DNA of 64,000 nt, from assembly GCF_049639735.1 (NCBI RefSeq), contig NZ_JBEVVA010000003.1, forward strand, positions 1,364,001-1,428,000, given 5' to 3'. This document shows positions 19,923 through 28,374 of this stretch, piece after piece. Source of the stretch: Elusimicrobium simillimum. GTDB taxonomy: Bacteria > Elusimicrobiota > Elusimicrobia > Elusimicrobiales > Elusimicrobiaceae. Position 1 is the stretch's first letter. Every line of letters begins with the position of its first letter. The notes under the pieces were generated by a model. The model was given only the letters and a program-made list of their open reading frames with translations. It did not search any database and had not been told where the DNA came from. A program made the translations under genes and the position numbers.

Positions 19923-21572
19923 TTACGCCGCCATTCCGGTATTTTCAAGCACAGTGTCAAGCGCGCTGTCATTGCCTAACGGTATTTCGCTTGCGGTCTT
20001 TGCGCCTTGCAAAAGCGCCTGCGCGTTAGCCGCCTGTTGCTGCATTTGCGCGGCCTGGGCGCGTTGCTCTCTTTCCTGCGACACAACTTCCTCGTCTTTA
20101 AAAATCAAGCCTGCGCCAATCTTTTCACCTATCAGCCTGGCGTACTTGTCAGCGTCTATGTTGTCCAAAACTTCGGGCCTGGCTTGCGCCAGTTCAAACA
20201 GTCTTCTTACAGCGTCTTCGTAGGTATTTAAGCTGCTGGCTTTTTGCGCCATAGCTACTATGGAAACAAAGTTAATATTCAAATTCCTGCCCTGCAGTTC
20301 CTGCGGCGCGGGGTCAACAATATTATGTTTGTTAAGCAGATAGAAAATAGTTTCTATTATCGGTATCAACGCTTCGTCGTTAAGCACGTTAAGTATAGGC
20401 CCTATTTTAGACAGGCGTTCAACTTCGCGGCGGTTAATTTCATAAGCCAGCATTTTGCCCACGTTTTCAGGGGTAAATAAGTGGAACACATCAGCAAAAA
20501 ACTTTTTGCGTACGCTTTCTTTTTTTACAGCCTGGTCACGCGTAAGCTTTTCATTGTCAATGTCTACCTGGTACATAGTCCTTACCGCGCCTTCTACCTG
20601 CCCGTTAACCACGTTTACAGCGCCCTCGCTTACGTCAATAGGCCCTGTTACGCTGCTGCTTACTAAAAGCGGCGGGTCTTCTTTCTTACCCGTAGAACTC
20701 ATTTTTTTACGTTCCATTCTTTGTATTTGTTTAAGGTCGCCAAGTGCAAACCAGCCCGGCCCCTTTCCGTAAGTCATACTTTTGTTTTTGGTAAACCAGC
20801 GCGGGCTTATCACAGGCCAGTAGTCATACCCGCCAACACTTACAAACTCTTCTTTCCCGTCCATAAAATAAAAACTGGCATACTCAAAATGTTTACTTAT
20901 CTTACTGCCGGGTATATAGTTTTCATTGGGGCAAACAAGGTGCGTTATTGTAAATTCTTGTGTATATAATTTGCCGTTATAAGCAGCTTTCACTGTTTCA
21001 GGCAGGTTCTCCAGCCCAAATTCCTCCACCAGTTCCAAAACCGTTTTAACAATATCACGGGCAAATATTTGCACCTTACCGTTTTTGCCAAGGCCCAGGT
21101 AATAATCTCCAAACGTTAAAAACTCACAATCAATTATTTTTTCAGCGTCTTCTTTAATAAAAAAGCAGCCTGTGCCAAAGATAGCGGTTTCTATATAAAG
21201 CGCGTGCAGCACACGGTAAAGGTTGCTTTTTTGCATAATCAACTCAATCAGCGTGCAGGTATCCTCAAGCCATTGTTTTACCGCCGCAGGTATCCAAAAG
21301 CGCGGGTAGTCAACCGTAAGTTCAAACCACCTTTTACTTGGGCTGGTTAAACCGTTTTGCATTCCGGCGGCCAAGTCATTAATATCATTCTCAACGTCGC
21401 TGTCCAGCAATGTTTTATGGTCAATCAGGTCTCCGTCCTGTTTTGACGTTCCCCAATTTCCCAAATATGGCATTGTATACTTAGCTATAGTTTTGCAGGA
21501 TTTAAAGAAAGGCGCTCTTACAGCTTCCAGCTGTTCTTTTATTCTCCTAGCGTCGGTAATATCTTTAATCAT
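19923..21572 (-). CDS. Portal / head-tail connector protein
   Basis: A 549-residue protein of the T7 gp8 family: ARRIKEQLEAVRAPFFKSC near the start, then GLTSPSKRWFELTV, YRVLHALYIETAIFGTGCFF and YGKGPGWFALGDLKQIQRME. The dodecamer of this protein forms the DNA gate of the head. It has a Gln/Ala-rich C-terminal tail. Confidence 0.92.
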   Translation of the reverse strand: MIKDITDARRIKEQLEAVRAPFFKSCKTIAKYTMPYLGNWGTSKQDGDLIDHKTLLDSDVENDINDLAAGMQNGLTSPSKRWFELTVDYPRFWIPAAVKQWLEDTCTLIELIMQKSNLYRVLHALYIETAIFGTGCFFIKEDAEKIIDCEFLTFGDYYLGLGKNGKVQIFARDIVKTVLELVEEFGLENLPETVKAAYNGKLYTQEFTITHLVCPNENYIPGSKISKHFEYASFYFMDGKEEFVSVGGYDYWPVISPRWFTKNKSMTYGKGPGWFALGDLKQIQRMERKKMSSTGKKEDPPLLVSSSVTGPIDVSEGAVNVVNGQVEGAVRTMYQVDIDNEKLTRDQAVKKESVRKKFFADVFHLFTPENVGKMLAYEINRREVERLSKIGPILNVLNDEALIPIIETIFYLLNKHNIVDPAPQELQGRNLNINFVSIVAMAQKASSLNTYEDAVRRLFELAQARPEVLDNIDADKYARLIGEKIGAGLIFKDEEVVSQEREQRAQAAQMQQQAANAQALLQGAKTASEIPLGNDSALDTVLENTGMAA

Positions 21573-21577
21573 ATTGG

Positions 21578-21910
21578 CTATTCCCCTAAAGTTTTTTTAG
21601 TGCCGGACACATACATCCCGCCGCCAGTTGTAGCAGGCGCGGCCAAGTCGCCTTGTCTGCTTGTTTTAAAAGTGCTTGCGTACCCTGCGCGTACCGCATT
21701 CATACGGTCACTTTCCAGGGTAGACGTATATTTTTGCGTCTCACCCGGTGTTTTTTCCTTTAGCGCTTGCTCCGCTTCTTCATTAGCGCGTTTTTGCTCT
21801 CTGCTTGCTTCCTTAGCGGCTTTCTTTTGCTCTACCGCGCCGTAAGCTGTGGCACCCGCGCCTATCAGCGCAGACCCCGCCATAATCCCCGCCGAAACTG
21901 GTTCACACAT
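21578..21910 (-). CDS. Small phage structural protein with MC-P start (unknown role)
   Basis: A 110-residue protein, MCEPVSAGIMAGSALIGAGA, then an Ala/Lys/Glu helical part and a Gly-rich end (ATTGGGMYVSGTKKTL). I chose the ATG at 21910 because it has an AGAGGTGAAGAAT leader like the gp14-like gene; a GTG nine bases upstream is poorer. Proteins of this type sit between terminase and portal in related podoviruses and are presumed virion parts. Confidence 0.6.
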   Translation of the reverse strand: MCEPVSAGIMAGSALIGAGATAYGAVEQKKAAKEASREQKRANEEAEQALKEKTPGETQKYTSTLESDRMNAVRAGYASTFKTSRQGDLAAPATTGGGMYVSGTKKTLGE

Positions 21911-21921
21911 ATTCTTCACCT

Positions 21922-23253
21922 CTAGTCATAATCTTTAAGCTTGTTTACTGTACGTCTCATTCCAAACCCGCCTAACACTTCTGTCTGCGCCCTGCTTTGT
22001 ACTGGCATGGCAAAAGTTAAAACAAACGCGTCCGCCTTATCGGGTGAGCGTCCTATCTTTTGCCTTATTTCTTCTTTACTTATCAGGCATATCTTCCCGG
22101 CTTCACTTTTCCTGGGGTCTATTTCTATGGCCGCCAGTTCTTCGCGCAAATCAGCGTCGTCGGGCAAGCACCCGCCAGCGCGCAGCCATTCTAAAGCTTC
22201 GCCGTACATCTCAGCGCGTTTATTTCTGTAAATATCTTTAAGGGGGGACGACGCAAAATGCACAGGCGTTATATTAAAGTGCAGCTGGCCGCTGCATATA
22301 GCTACCACAGCTTCACCAAAAGCTGCGTCAGTAAAAGCGCCGTCAGCGTTCTTATCACGCATTTCAATAGCCATACGGTTGGCCAGGCCCAGCGGGTCCA
22401 AGTCTTTAAATTCAAGCAGCGGGTACAGCTTTAACCCTTGCCTGCGGGCAATTACCGCCCGGTCGTCACCGCCGCCGTTAGGGTCCAAACCTAAAACAAC
22501 GGCGGCGTGCCTAACGTCGTAATCATTAATATTACGCTGGCACGCCGCCGTTACAAGTTCACGCGGAAAAAACGCGTTAGGCCCGCTGCTGTTGCGCGGT
22601 TTTCCTAACCATATGTGGTCATAGTCCTGCGGCCTTTCATTTAAACAGCGCAAACGTTCAATGTTTAAAGCGTCAGTAAAAAACGGGTTATCATACCACT
22701 GCACTTCAAGCACCAGCGTTGTATCGTCCGGGTGTTCGCAAAAATACATCCACACAGGGTCTTTTTCTTCAAATCTGTTGAAAGTAAACCACACTTCGCT
22801 GCCGCCCTTACGTATAGTAGGCATTAAAATATCAATGGTGTCTTTACTAATGTTGTGCGCTTCCTCAACCCAGCAAATATCAAACCCCTCTAATGATTTA
22901 ATTTTGCTTATATCGCCCTTAAACCCTTTAAATACAAACTCACTTCCGTTAAACACACGTATAGTGTTTTCTGTAATATCAAAAAACCCGTCAATCTCAG
23001 CGTCTTTTATTATCTGGCTAAAAAGCTGGTGCACACTCTCAGCTATAGAGTTTTGCTGTTCTCTCGCGCACAAAATACGCATTTTCTTTTGGCAGGACAG
23101 TATTAGCAGCGCACGCGCAATATTATGGCTCTTAGCGCCGCCGCGCCCGCCGTGCGCAACTTTTACGCGGTATTGCCCGCGCACAAAAAACGGTTTAAAC
23201 TTTTCAACCACTACAACGTTTTTCAACGCTTCGTTAATATCGGCAAATGTCAT
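21922..23253 (-). CDS. terL: Terminase large subunit (Terminase_3/PBSX type)
   Basis: A 443-residue packaging motor. Walker A GGRGGAKS at residues 35-42, Walker B FDICWVEEAHN near 128-138, coupling segment EVWFTFNRFEEKDPVW, and nuclease acidic motif VLGLDPNGGGDDRAV near 250 with SPDKADAFVLTFA near the end. Its start overlaps the TerS stop by 4 bases. Confidence 0.93.
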   Translation of the reverse strand: MTFADINEALKNVVVVEKFKPFFVRGQYRVKVAHGGRGGAKSHNIARALLILSCQKKMRILCAREQQNSIAESVHQLFSQIIKDAEIDGFFDITENTIRVFNGSEFVFKGFKGDISKIKSLEGFDICWVEEAHNISKDTIDILMPTIRKGGSEVWFTFNRFEEKDPVWMYFCEHPDDTTLVLEVQWYDNPFFTDALNIERLRCLNERPQDYDHIWLGKPRNSSGPNAFFPRELVTAACQRNINDYDVRHAAVVLGLDPNGGGDDRAVIARRQGLKLYPLLEFKDLDPLGLANRMAIEMRDKNADGAFTDAAFGEAVVAICSGQLHFNITPVHFASSPLKDIYRNKRAEMYGEALEWLRAGGCLPDDADLREELAAIEIDPRKSEAGKICLISKEEIRQKIGRSPDKADAFVLTFAMPVQSRAQTEVLGGFGMRRTVNKLKDYD

Positions 23254-23777
23254 TGCTCACCCCCTTTAGCCTGGGGGGCTTTACCGTCTACAAAACGTAC
23301 ATTAAGTACGGCGTTTTCAGGTATTTCAAAAGCGTTATCCGCGCCTAAAATGCCGTAGTGTTTACCCATTAACTCATTGGCCTTTATAATAACGCGCTGC
23401 TGCTTGGTACAAATCAAATCACCGTCCCCGTCATATATGGGAATACGCGCCACTTCTGACAGGTTTTCCAGCACTTCATTAGCTTCCAAAACGCTTTTAC
23501 TTATTCCAAGCGCTCTTAGCTGCTTAACCCTAAGGGTTATTGTGGGGTCTTTTAAAAGTTCGTTTACTTCGGAATATATTGTTGAGGGTTTTGCGTTAGT
23601 GTCAAACGCTTTTCGGTATGCTTCGGCTGCGTTACCATGCGTCGCGTACTCTATGCAGAAGTTATCGCGCTTTATGGTAAGCGGTTTTAGTTTGGTAAGG
23701 TTATGGGAAGACGAAGCGCGGTAGTGTTTCTGCGCTTCCTCAGCTATATTATCACCTTGTGTAACGTGCCTGGGCAT
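23250..23777 (-). CDS. terS: Terminase small subunit (Terminase_2 type)
   Basis: A 175-residue protein with the family core FCIEYATHGNAAEAYRKAFD and YSEVNELLKDPTITLRVKQL, the DNA-recognition helix-turn-helix part, and a C-terminal part that contacts the large subunit. It is the first gene of the late leftward virion operon. Confidence 0.88.
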   Translation of the reverse strand: MPRHVTQGDNIAEEAQKHYRASSSHNLTKLKPLTIKRDNFCIEYATHGNAAEAYRKAFDTNAKPSTIYSEVNELLKDPTITLRVKQLRALGISKSVLEANEVLENLSEVARIPIYDGDGDLICTKQQRVIIKANELMGKHYGILGADNAFEIPENAVLNVRFVDGKAPQAKGGEQ

Positions 23778-23928
23778 AAAAAAATCAGACTCCCCAGTCC
23801 GTCCACTGGTTTATCTGATAGATTATGCAGGCAATTAAAAACTAATTGCCCCTAGGCCCATTACACACATGACTAGTATAAACTAAATTTCCATTTTTTA
23901 CAAGTCTTTTTTTAATTACCCCAAGTGT
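23778..23928. promoter_or_regulatory. Structured gap upstream of the late operon
   Basis: This 150-bp gap separates early genes from TerS and is the natural place for the late promoter. It contains an 8-bp perfect stem (GGCAATTA paired with TAATTGCC, 5-nt loop, 23830-23850) and a wider ATCAGA/TCTGAT pair just beside it. No clear -35/-10 pair stands out, and no T-run follows the stem, so a plain terminator is unlikely. Confidence 0.45.
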
Positions 23929-24345
23929 TTACCACGGTTTACCGCCGTACACTCTTTCATTGTACTCACTCAGTCTTTCGCCTTTTCTAAATTTAAGGTC
24001 CGGGTGTTCCTCTTTTTTCGCAAAAAAGTAGCAGCTAAACGTATTTACCCTTGGGTTAGCGGCTATCAGCTCTTTCCATGTTTTCAAGTCGTTAGAGTGC
24101 GGCGCTAGGGTGCTGTGCCACCCGTGGTACGCGTAAACCTTGCCGCACTGCGCGCACACCGTTTTAGTGCAAATTTTCATTATATTTTTGCTGTAATTTG
24201 GCGGGTCGTCATTAAGCGTTACGTCAACATAAATCAAGTCAAAACACCCGCAAGCGCAAGACTGTTTTTTATCCGCGCCCTCAGCGCTTACCGCCGCCGC
24301 TTTAGTTTTTTCACTGCTTTTTTGTGAGTTTAAATAATTTGCCAT
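23929..24345 (-). CDS. Cys-rich hypothetical phage protein
   Basis: A 138-residue protein of unknown function. It has a cluster CACGCFD near residues 31-37 and CTKTVCAQCGKVYAYHGWH near 58-76, which suggests a zinc-binding site. It is the last gene of the early leftward group, 6 bases after the replication gene. Confidence 0.6.
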   Translation of the reverse strand: MANYLNSQKSSEKTKAAAVSAEGADKKQSCACGCFDLIYVDVTLNDDPPNYSKNIMKICTKTVCAQCGKVYAYHGWHSTLAPHSNDLKTWKELIAANPRVNTFSCYFFAKKEEHPDLKFRKGERLSEYNERVYGGKPW

Positions 24346-24350
24346 AGCCC

Positions 24351-25364
24351 CTATCTCCCTCCGTATTTTTCGCTGTTAATTTCTTGTATGTAAGACACCG
24401 CGCGCTGCTCTATCGCAGCCAGGCTCTTACACCCGGCCAGCCAGCCCTTAACAAGCACGCTGCGCGTTAATTCCAGGTCCCCGCCGCAACGTACCGCCAT
24501 GCGTTCCAGCACTTCCCTATCAGGCTCAAAAGCCGCGTTTATTTTCATGTTATCACCCAGACTTAAAAGTTCTGTGTTCGTTTCCCCAAGCCACCAGGCA
24601 ACCAGTTTTTCTTTTTCAGTTACCGGGTTAAGTACGTCTAAAATATAAAACACTTCCCCTTGCGGCGCTTCGTCCTTGTACAGCCTTTTTGTAATATACT
24701 TAACGGCGGTAGGTACATATCTGCCGTTATTTCTATGCCAGTCCCTAAGCATAACCTGCCAGCACAGGCCATTTATTACCTCACCCAAGTCAGGGCTGTA
24801 TTTCTCCCACGCTTCCCCGGCTTTTTCTGCAGTTTTTTTGTTAGGGTAGTGCTGCAAAAAAAACATAAAATCCGCACGTCCCCTGTGGGGACTATAGGGG
24901 TTCTTGTAAACTGCTTGTTTATGCTTGTATTCCTTATATGCCTGTGTCAAATTTTGACACAAACCCTCTTTTTTTTCCGCTTCCTCTGTGTCAAAATTTG
25001 ACACATCTTCTTCACTCTCGCCGCTTTCCCCGGCTTCACCAGGTGTAAAGTCTTCCGGCGCGTCAAAGTCTTCAAACGCTTTTAGCCCGTCCTGGTATTT
25101 CCCGTAGTTAATTATTTCTATGCGCCCGTCTTGGTATTTGATTGAGCCGCTTTCTTCCAAAAACGCCAGCGCCTTACGCAGCGTGTTAACACTCACGTTT
25201 AACCGCTCCGCCAGCTTACGCACAGGCATTTCAATGGCGGCTACGCGCCTGTCCGCAATCACAAGCATTTTTACCCACAGGCCAAAAACCGTAGTATCAC
25301 TCCAAATCCCGTTGTATTCAATTTTTCGGCTTATTTTCACCCAGCCTTTTTTATCTTTTTCCAT
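24351..25364 (-). CDS. Phage replication initiator-like protein (lambda O / replisome-organiser type)
   Basis: A 337-residue protein. Residues ~1-95 carry a winged-helix domain (WSDTTVFGLWVKMLVIADRR, MPVRKLAERLNVSVNTLRKA, LEESGSIKYQDGRIEIINY) as in phage O-like initiators and DnaD-type organisers. Residues ~100-150 are a low-complexity acidic linker, followed by a C-terminal helical domain with HYPNKKTAEKAGEAWEKY and WQVMLRDWHRNNGRYVP. The DNA of the linker holds two palindromes, an arrangement like lambda ori inside O. No phage polymerase or helicase is visible, so host enzymes are probably recruited. Confidence 0.7.
   Translation of the reverse strand: MEKDKKGWVKISRKIEYNGIWSDTTVFGLWVKMLVIADRRVAAIEMPVRKLAERLNVSVNTLRKALAFLEESGSIKYQDGRIEIINYGKYQDGLKAFEDFDAPEDFTPGEAGESGESEEDVSNFDTEEAEKKEGLCQNLTQAYKEYKHKQAVYKNPYSPHRGRADFMFFLQHYPNKKTAEKAGEAWEKYSPDLGEVINGLCWQVMLRDWHRNNGRYVPTAVKYITKRLYKDEAPQGEVFYILDVLNPVTEKEKLVAWWLGETNTELLSLGDNMKINAAFEPDREVLERMAVRCGGDLELTRSVLVKGWLAGCKSLAAIEQRAVSYIQEINSEKYGGR
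24943..25005. other. Candidate phage replication origin: two 19-bp palindromic repeats
   Basis: TGTGTCAAATTTTGACACA at 24943-24961 and its exact reverse complement at 24987-25005, 44 bp centre to centre, with a pyrimidine-rich AT stretch between. Each is itself palindromic except for its central base. They lie in the linker-coding part of the initiator-like gene. They could instead be operator sites. Confidence 0.55.
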
Positions 25365-25465
25365 GCAAATTGCCCCGTATTTTTTGCTAAAGCTACCGCT
25401 AACATCTTTTTAAAAGCGTTTGTTTTCACGTCTAAACTTAGTGTTTTTTAATTTTCAGCTTTATG

Positions 25466-25783
25466 TCATGTCATTTCCCTTATTTTAACCGCCGGGCTTT
25501 GCCCGTAGATGTGCAGCCCGTCACTTTTAAGCGCCAGTACCGTAACGCCAGGTTCTTTTCTTCTCGCGCGAATTTCTTCAACAGGTATATGTTCTATATA
25601 TATCTTCATATTCTCTATATGCGCCTTATACGCGCCTGCACCATACAGCACAGCGTCACGCTCTGCCGCGTTCAAAACCGCTATCAAATGTCTCATTATC
25701 ACGCTGCTTAGCCTATCTGCTTGCGCCCAGGCTTTATCAACGGCAGTCTTATAATTTTTTCTTGCTGGCTTTTCTTTTGTCAT
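25466..25783 (-). CDS. Hypothetical phage early protein
   Basis: A 105-residue basic-start protein (MTKEKPARKNYKTAVDKAW) with a helical N-terminal half and a beta-like C-terminal part (PGVTVLALKSDGLHIYGQS). No family recognised. About 100 bp without a convincing gene separate it from the replication gene. Confidence 0.55.
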   Translation of the reverse strand: MTKEKPARKNYKTAVDKAWAQADRLSSVIMRHLIAVLNAAERDAVLYGAGAYKAHIENMKIYIEHIPVEEIRARRKEPGVTVLALKSDGLHIYGQSPAVKIREMT

Positions 25784-25839
25784 ATTTTCTTAAGTCCTTT
25801 AATATAGGTGACGGGGTTAACACGTCTTTTACAACCCTG

Positions 25840-26085
25840 TCAGGCTGCCTCCTCAAACCTTGAAACCAAAAGTTTGCTGGCTTCAATTTTTCTCAGCTCA
25901 TTCTTAAGCTTTATATTAAGGTCAATCAAATCCTCTGCCGCGCGGAACATTACAAGAAACGGGCTATTGCCCCGATCCTCTACAACAGATTCCGCTCCCT
26001 TTACCCAGCAAAGAACATCAGAAAGCGCCATCTGCATTTTTTCCGCTTCCCCTTTTGTCATTTTTATTTCTATATCTTTTTCCAT
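25840..26085 (-). CDS. Small helical phage early protein
   Basis: An 81-residue, probably coiled-coil protein (TKGEAEKMQMALSDVLCWVK, IDLNIKLKNELRKIEASKLL). The AGAGGGTGTT leader to ATG supports the start. It overlaps the end of the preceding gene by 16 bases. Function unknown. Confidence 0.6.
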   Translation of the reverse strand: MEKDIEIKMTKGEAEKMQMALSDVLCWVKGAESVVEDRGNSPFLVMFRAAEDLIDLNIKLKNELRKIEASKLLVSRFEEAA

Positions 26086-26330
26086 AACACCCTCTTTATA
26101 CCGCGCAAAACTGCACGTATTTTAATTTTTATCCTAAACTTAAGCAGCCACCACTTAGTTAGCTTTTTGCCCTCTGTGGACATAATACGCGCGGCGCAGC
26201 GCAAGTCTTTATTTGAGTAGGTTGCGCTCCACGCGGCATACAGTAAGCAATCAATACTATCCTCGTGTTTTTGCAGCGGCGGGAACTCTCTAAAATTCCC
26301 ACATGCTACCCCGTTCCGGGGTTTGCCCAC
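26070..26330 (-). CDS. Small basic phage protein (start uncertain)
   Basis: An 86-residue frame with a strongly basic C-terminus (KWWLLKFRIKIKIRAVLRG). The only usable start is a GTG that lacks a good ribosome-binding site and overlaps the previous gene by 41 bases, so it may be shorter or spurious. No family recognised. Confidence 0.4.
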   Translation of the reverse strand: MGKPRNGVACGNFREFPPLQKHEDSIDCLLYAAWSATYSNKDLRCAARIMSTEGKKLTKWWLLKFRIKIKIRAVLRGIKRVLWKKI

Positions 26331-26496
26331 AGCAATATTCGCTTACTTTTTCCATGCTACCGTCTGCTTTTAAAATATATTTACCGTCGCGCCTAAACAT
26401 TATCACCTTAAATCCAGAGCGGACCCAAGCCAAAGCTTCCTGGCGGCGCAAAAACTCCTTACTACGCTGTCTACCGCCAAATTCAATATGAGTCAT
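26290..26496 (-). CDS. Hypothetical phage early protein
   Basis: A 68-residue protein starting MTHIEFGGRQRSKEFLRRQE. The ATG at 26496 follows GGGGAGAGGAAAT and overlaps the P-loop gene stop by 4 bases. A short beta pair (KVIMFRRDGKYILKADG) is seen. Unknown function. Confidence 0.6.
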   Translation of the reverse strand: MTHIEFGGRQRSKEFLRRQEALAWVRSGFKVIMFRRDGKYILKADGSMEKVSEYCCGQTPERGSMWEF

Positions 26497-26846
26497 ATTT
26501 CCTCTCCCCAATAGTTTTTTATTAATCTAGATTTTCCACAATCAATAATTTCTCCACTTATGGTAATTGAATATATTGCCACTCCAGGGTGTGCTATATA
26601 TTGCAGCAGCGCCTCTGCGTCGTCTATCACAATCCAATCTACCCGCTTACCCCAATACCTGTTTTCAATAAATTCATTAAATGTAAGTGGAAAATTTATT
26701 TCTAGTCCAAAACTTTGTGCATATTCGAATATAATTTTTGCCACCTGCTTGCTGCGGACAACAATATACCCATTACCCTCAATGGGAAGCCTTCTTAAAA
26801 GTTCTGTAGTTTTTCCTGAAGCCCTAGCGCCTGTAATTATTTTCAT
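26493..26846 (-). CDS. Small P-loop NTPase
   Basis: A 117-residue protein with Walker A GARASGKTT at residues 6-14 and Walker B DWIVIDDAEALL near 69-80, and little else. It looks like a minimal phage ATP-binding protein, perhaps helping DNA metabolism. The missing helicase motifs argue against a helicase. It overlaps both neighbours by 4 bases. Confidence 0.7.
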   Translation of the reverse strand: MKIITGARASGKTTELLRRLPIEGNGYIVVRSKQVAKIIFEYAQSFGLEINFPLTFNEFIENRYWGKRVDWIVIDDAEALLQYIAHPGVAIYSITISGEIIDCGKSRLIKNYWGEEI

Positions 26847-27118
26847 TTCAAAAACCTCTTAGCGAATGCCTCGGCGGCTCTTTCAGATATATCTCTGCCC
26901 GCCCAATCCGCAAAATTTCCCCAAAACGTCTTAGGAAATGCATCATATATTGACTGTGTTCCACGTGCTATAATTTCATTAAGAGTAAAAGCTTTTTTAT
27001 TAAAAAGTTTCAAATCTCCCCTACATAGAACATTGTCGGCCCCTGTACAGTTGCCGCTTTTTAAACACGGCGCAGGGCATACTTTTAAAAGCGCTACATA
27101 TTTTTCTATTTCAGGCAT
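26843..27118 (-). CDS. Hypothetical Cys-containing phage protein
   Basis: A 91-residue protein with four spaced cysteines near the start (CPAPCLKSGNCTGADNVLC), which may bind metal, and a helical C-terminus. Coupled by overlap to the P-loop gene. Unknown function. Confidence 0.6.
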   Translation of the reverse strand: MPEIEKYVALLKVCPAPCLKSGNCTGADNVLCRGDLKLFNKKAFTLNEIIARGTQSIYDAFPKTFWGNFADWAGRDISERAAEAFAKRFLK

Positions 27119-27119
27119 A

Positions 27120-27455
27120 TTATTTCCCCTTTAAAGTTATTATTGCGGGGTTAATTGTGCCTTTTTCTTTCCCGGTGCCGCCGCATTTTTTATTCCAGAA
27201 TTTCCTAAAATCTTCACCACGGGGATGAAAATATTTTATGGTTGCGGCTATAGCGCCCGCCTGGTATCCGCTTGTCCCGCCTACGCCTATTTCATCCTCA
27301 GCGTCTTCGCAGCTTTTGCCAGCGTCCAGTGCTTTGCCAGCAGCGGCCGCGCGCACTATAACATGGTTGCCGTACCAGTCCTGGTTTTTAGCAACATATT
27401 CCGCATAATCTTTTTCCAACCCGGGTCTAACCGTCATCTTTTCTTCTTTTCTCAT
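27120..27455 (-). CDS. Hypothetical phage early protein
   Basis: A 111-residue protein (YAEYVAKNQDWYGNHVIVRA, Gly-rich centre EIGVGGTSGYQAGAIAATI). An AAGGAG site precedes the start. The pattern of a conserved phage orphan; I cannot name a family. Confidence 0.6.
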   Translation of the reverse strand: MRKEEKMTVRPGLEKDYAEYVAKNQDWYGNHVIVRAAAAGKALDAGKSCEDAEDEIGVGGTSGYQAGAIAATIKYFHPRGEDFRKFWNKKCGGTGKEKGTINPAIITLKGK

Positions 27456-27470
27456 AGATTTTTCTCCTTG

Positions 27471-27623
27471 TTAAAATATTTTTATGTCTGATTTTTCAAA
27501 CTCTCGCAAAATACATAGGCGAACATAGTCCTTACCCCAATGCCGCCTACCCCAAATAATACGGGGATATTTTTTCACAAACTCGCTCATATACCCAAAT
27601 GGTTCATACCTCGGCTTTGTCAT
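27471..27623 (-). CDS. 50-residue basic phage microprotein
   Basis: MTKPRYEPFGYMSEFVKKYP..., rich in Arg, Lys and Trp. A good AAGAGGT site lies 8 bases before the ATG and the gene fits exactly between its neighbours, so I regard it as real. Could be nucleic-acid binding (inference from charge only). Confidence 0.55.
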   Translation of the reverse strand: MTKPRYEPFGYMSEFVKKYPRIIWGRRHWGKDYVRLCILREFEKSDIKIF

Positions 27624-27636
27624 TTTGTTTTACCTC

Positions 27637-27750
27637 TTATTCTTTATAGTCTGAACAAAATAAACCTGTTTTTTTTACAAGACAGATACTGTTAAAAGCA
27701 CATTTTTTACAACTGCGTTTTTCCTTGCTTTTATTCGTCTTTTTTTGCAT
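27637..27750 (-). CDS. 37-residue Cys-rich phage microprotein
   Basis: MQKKTNKSKEKRSCKKCAFN... with CKKC and two more cysteines, suggesting a small zinc knuckle. It has an AAGGGG site 5 bases before ATG and overlaps the preceding gene by 20 bases. Confidence 0.5.
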   Translation of the reverse strand: MQKKTNKSKEKRSCKKCAFNSICLVKKTGLFCSDYKE

Positions 27751-27916
27751 ATAGCCCCTTTTCTAATCCGGCCAAAAACTGGCCCATAATTTCTATTACT
27801 TCAAGAATATAGTCTGTATGGTCGGGAAAGCTGTCTCCACAAAGCGCATGGCGCAGCGTCCCCAGTTTTTCTATTGCGTCATTTATAGCTGTTTTTGTTA
27901 TTTCTGTGTTTTGCAT
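27731..27916 (-). CDS. Small helical phage protein
   Basis: A 61-residue protein (AINDAIEKLGTLRHALCGDS, ILEVIEIMGQFLAGLEKGLY), mostly helical. An AGGGG site precedes the ATG. Unknown function. Confidence 0.55.
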   Translation of the reverse strand: MQNTEITKTAINDAIEKLGTLRHALCGDSFPDHTDYILEVIEIMGQFLAGLEKGLYAKKDE

Positions 27917-27928
27917 AAAATTAGACCC

Positions 27929-28225
27929 CTATATAAAATGTATAGCTATAACGGTATTATCGTTATATACGTTTAAATACTTTCTTTCTTCAGCCGGAAC
28001 ATCACGCCCGTTGATATACTCTATTCGTGTAATCAGGCGTATCATTGTTTGGTTTGTATACCCCCTATGAAAAACAACAAAATCACAGTCCCGCATTTTC
28101 CTTATTCGGGTAAGCCAATACTGCGTACCCCTGCGGTATTCAACTTGCTTGCGTCCAAAAGCAATCTCGTCAAACCATTTATGCGTCAAAACTAAATTAA
28201 GCGTTTTGTTTTTCGTGTTCTGCAT
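27929..28225 (-). CDS. ASCH-domain protein
   Basis: A 98-residue protein with the start of the ASCH fold: LNLVLTHKWFDEIAFGRKQVEYRRG, then DFVVFHRGYTNQTMIRLITR and a final TVIAIHFI strand (segments abbreviated). ASCH domains are small RNA-binding or nuclease-like modules common in phages. I chose the ATG at 28225, which has GAGG 8 bases upstream, over a longer form that would overlap the zinc-ribbon gene fully. Confidence 0.65.
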   Translation of the reverse strand: MQNTKNKTLNLVLTHKWFDEIAFGRKQVEYRRGTQYWLTRIRKMRDCDFVVFHRGYTNQTMIRLITRIEYINGRDVPAEERKYLNVYNDNTVIAIHFI

Positions 28226-28238
28226 AAGCTGGACCTCA

Positions 28239-28367
28239 TTAAATTTTTTCTTCGAATCGTTTTTGACAGTTATCACAAAAATAAACCACTAAAATGCTTC
28301 CAATACCACCGTTATAGATATTAAAATTTGTCATCCAATATCCACATTCAGGACATTTCTTTTTCAT
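28239..28367 (-). CDS. 42-residue zinc-ribbon microprotein
   Basis: MKKKCPECGYWMTNF ... FCDNCQKRF: two CxxC pairs spaced like a zinc ribbon. Packed between the ASCH gene and a basic small gene on the same strand. Role unknown. Confidence 0.55.
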   Translation of the reverse strand: MKKKCPECGYWMTNFNIYNGGIGSILVVYFCDNCQKRFEEKI

Positions 28368-28374
28368 TTACAAC

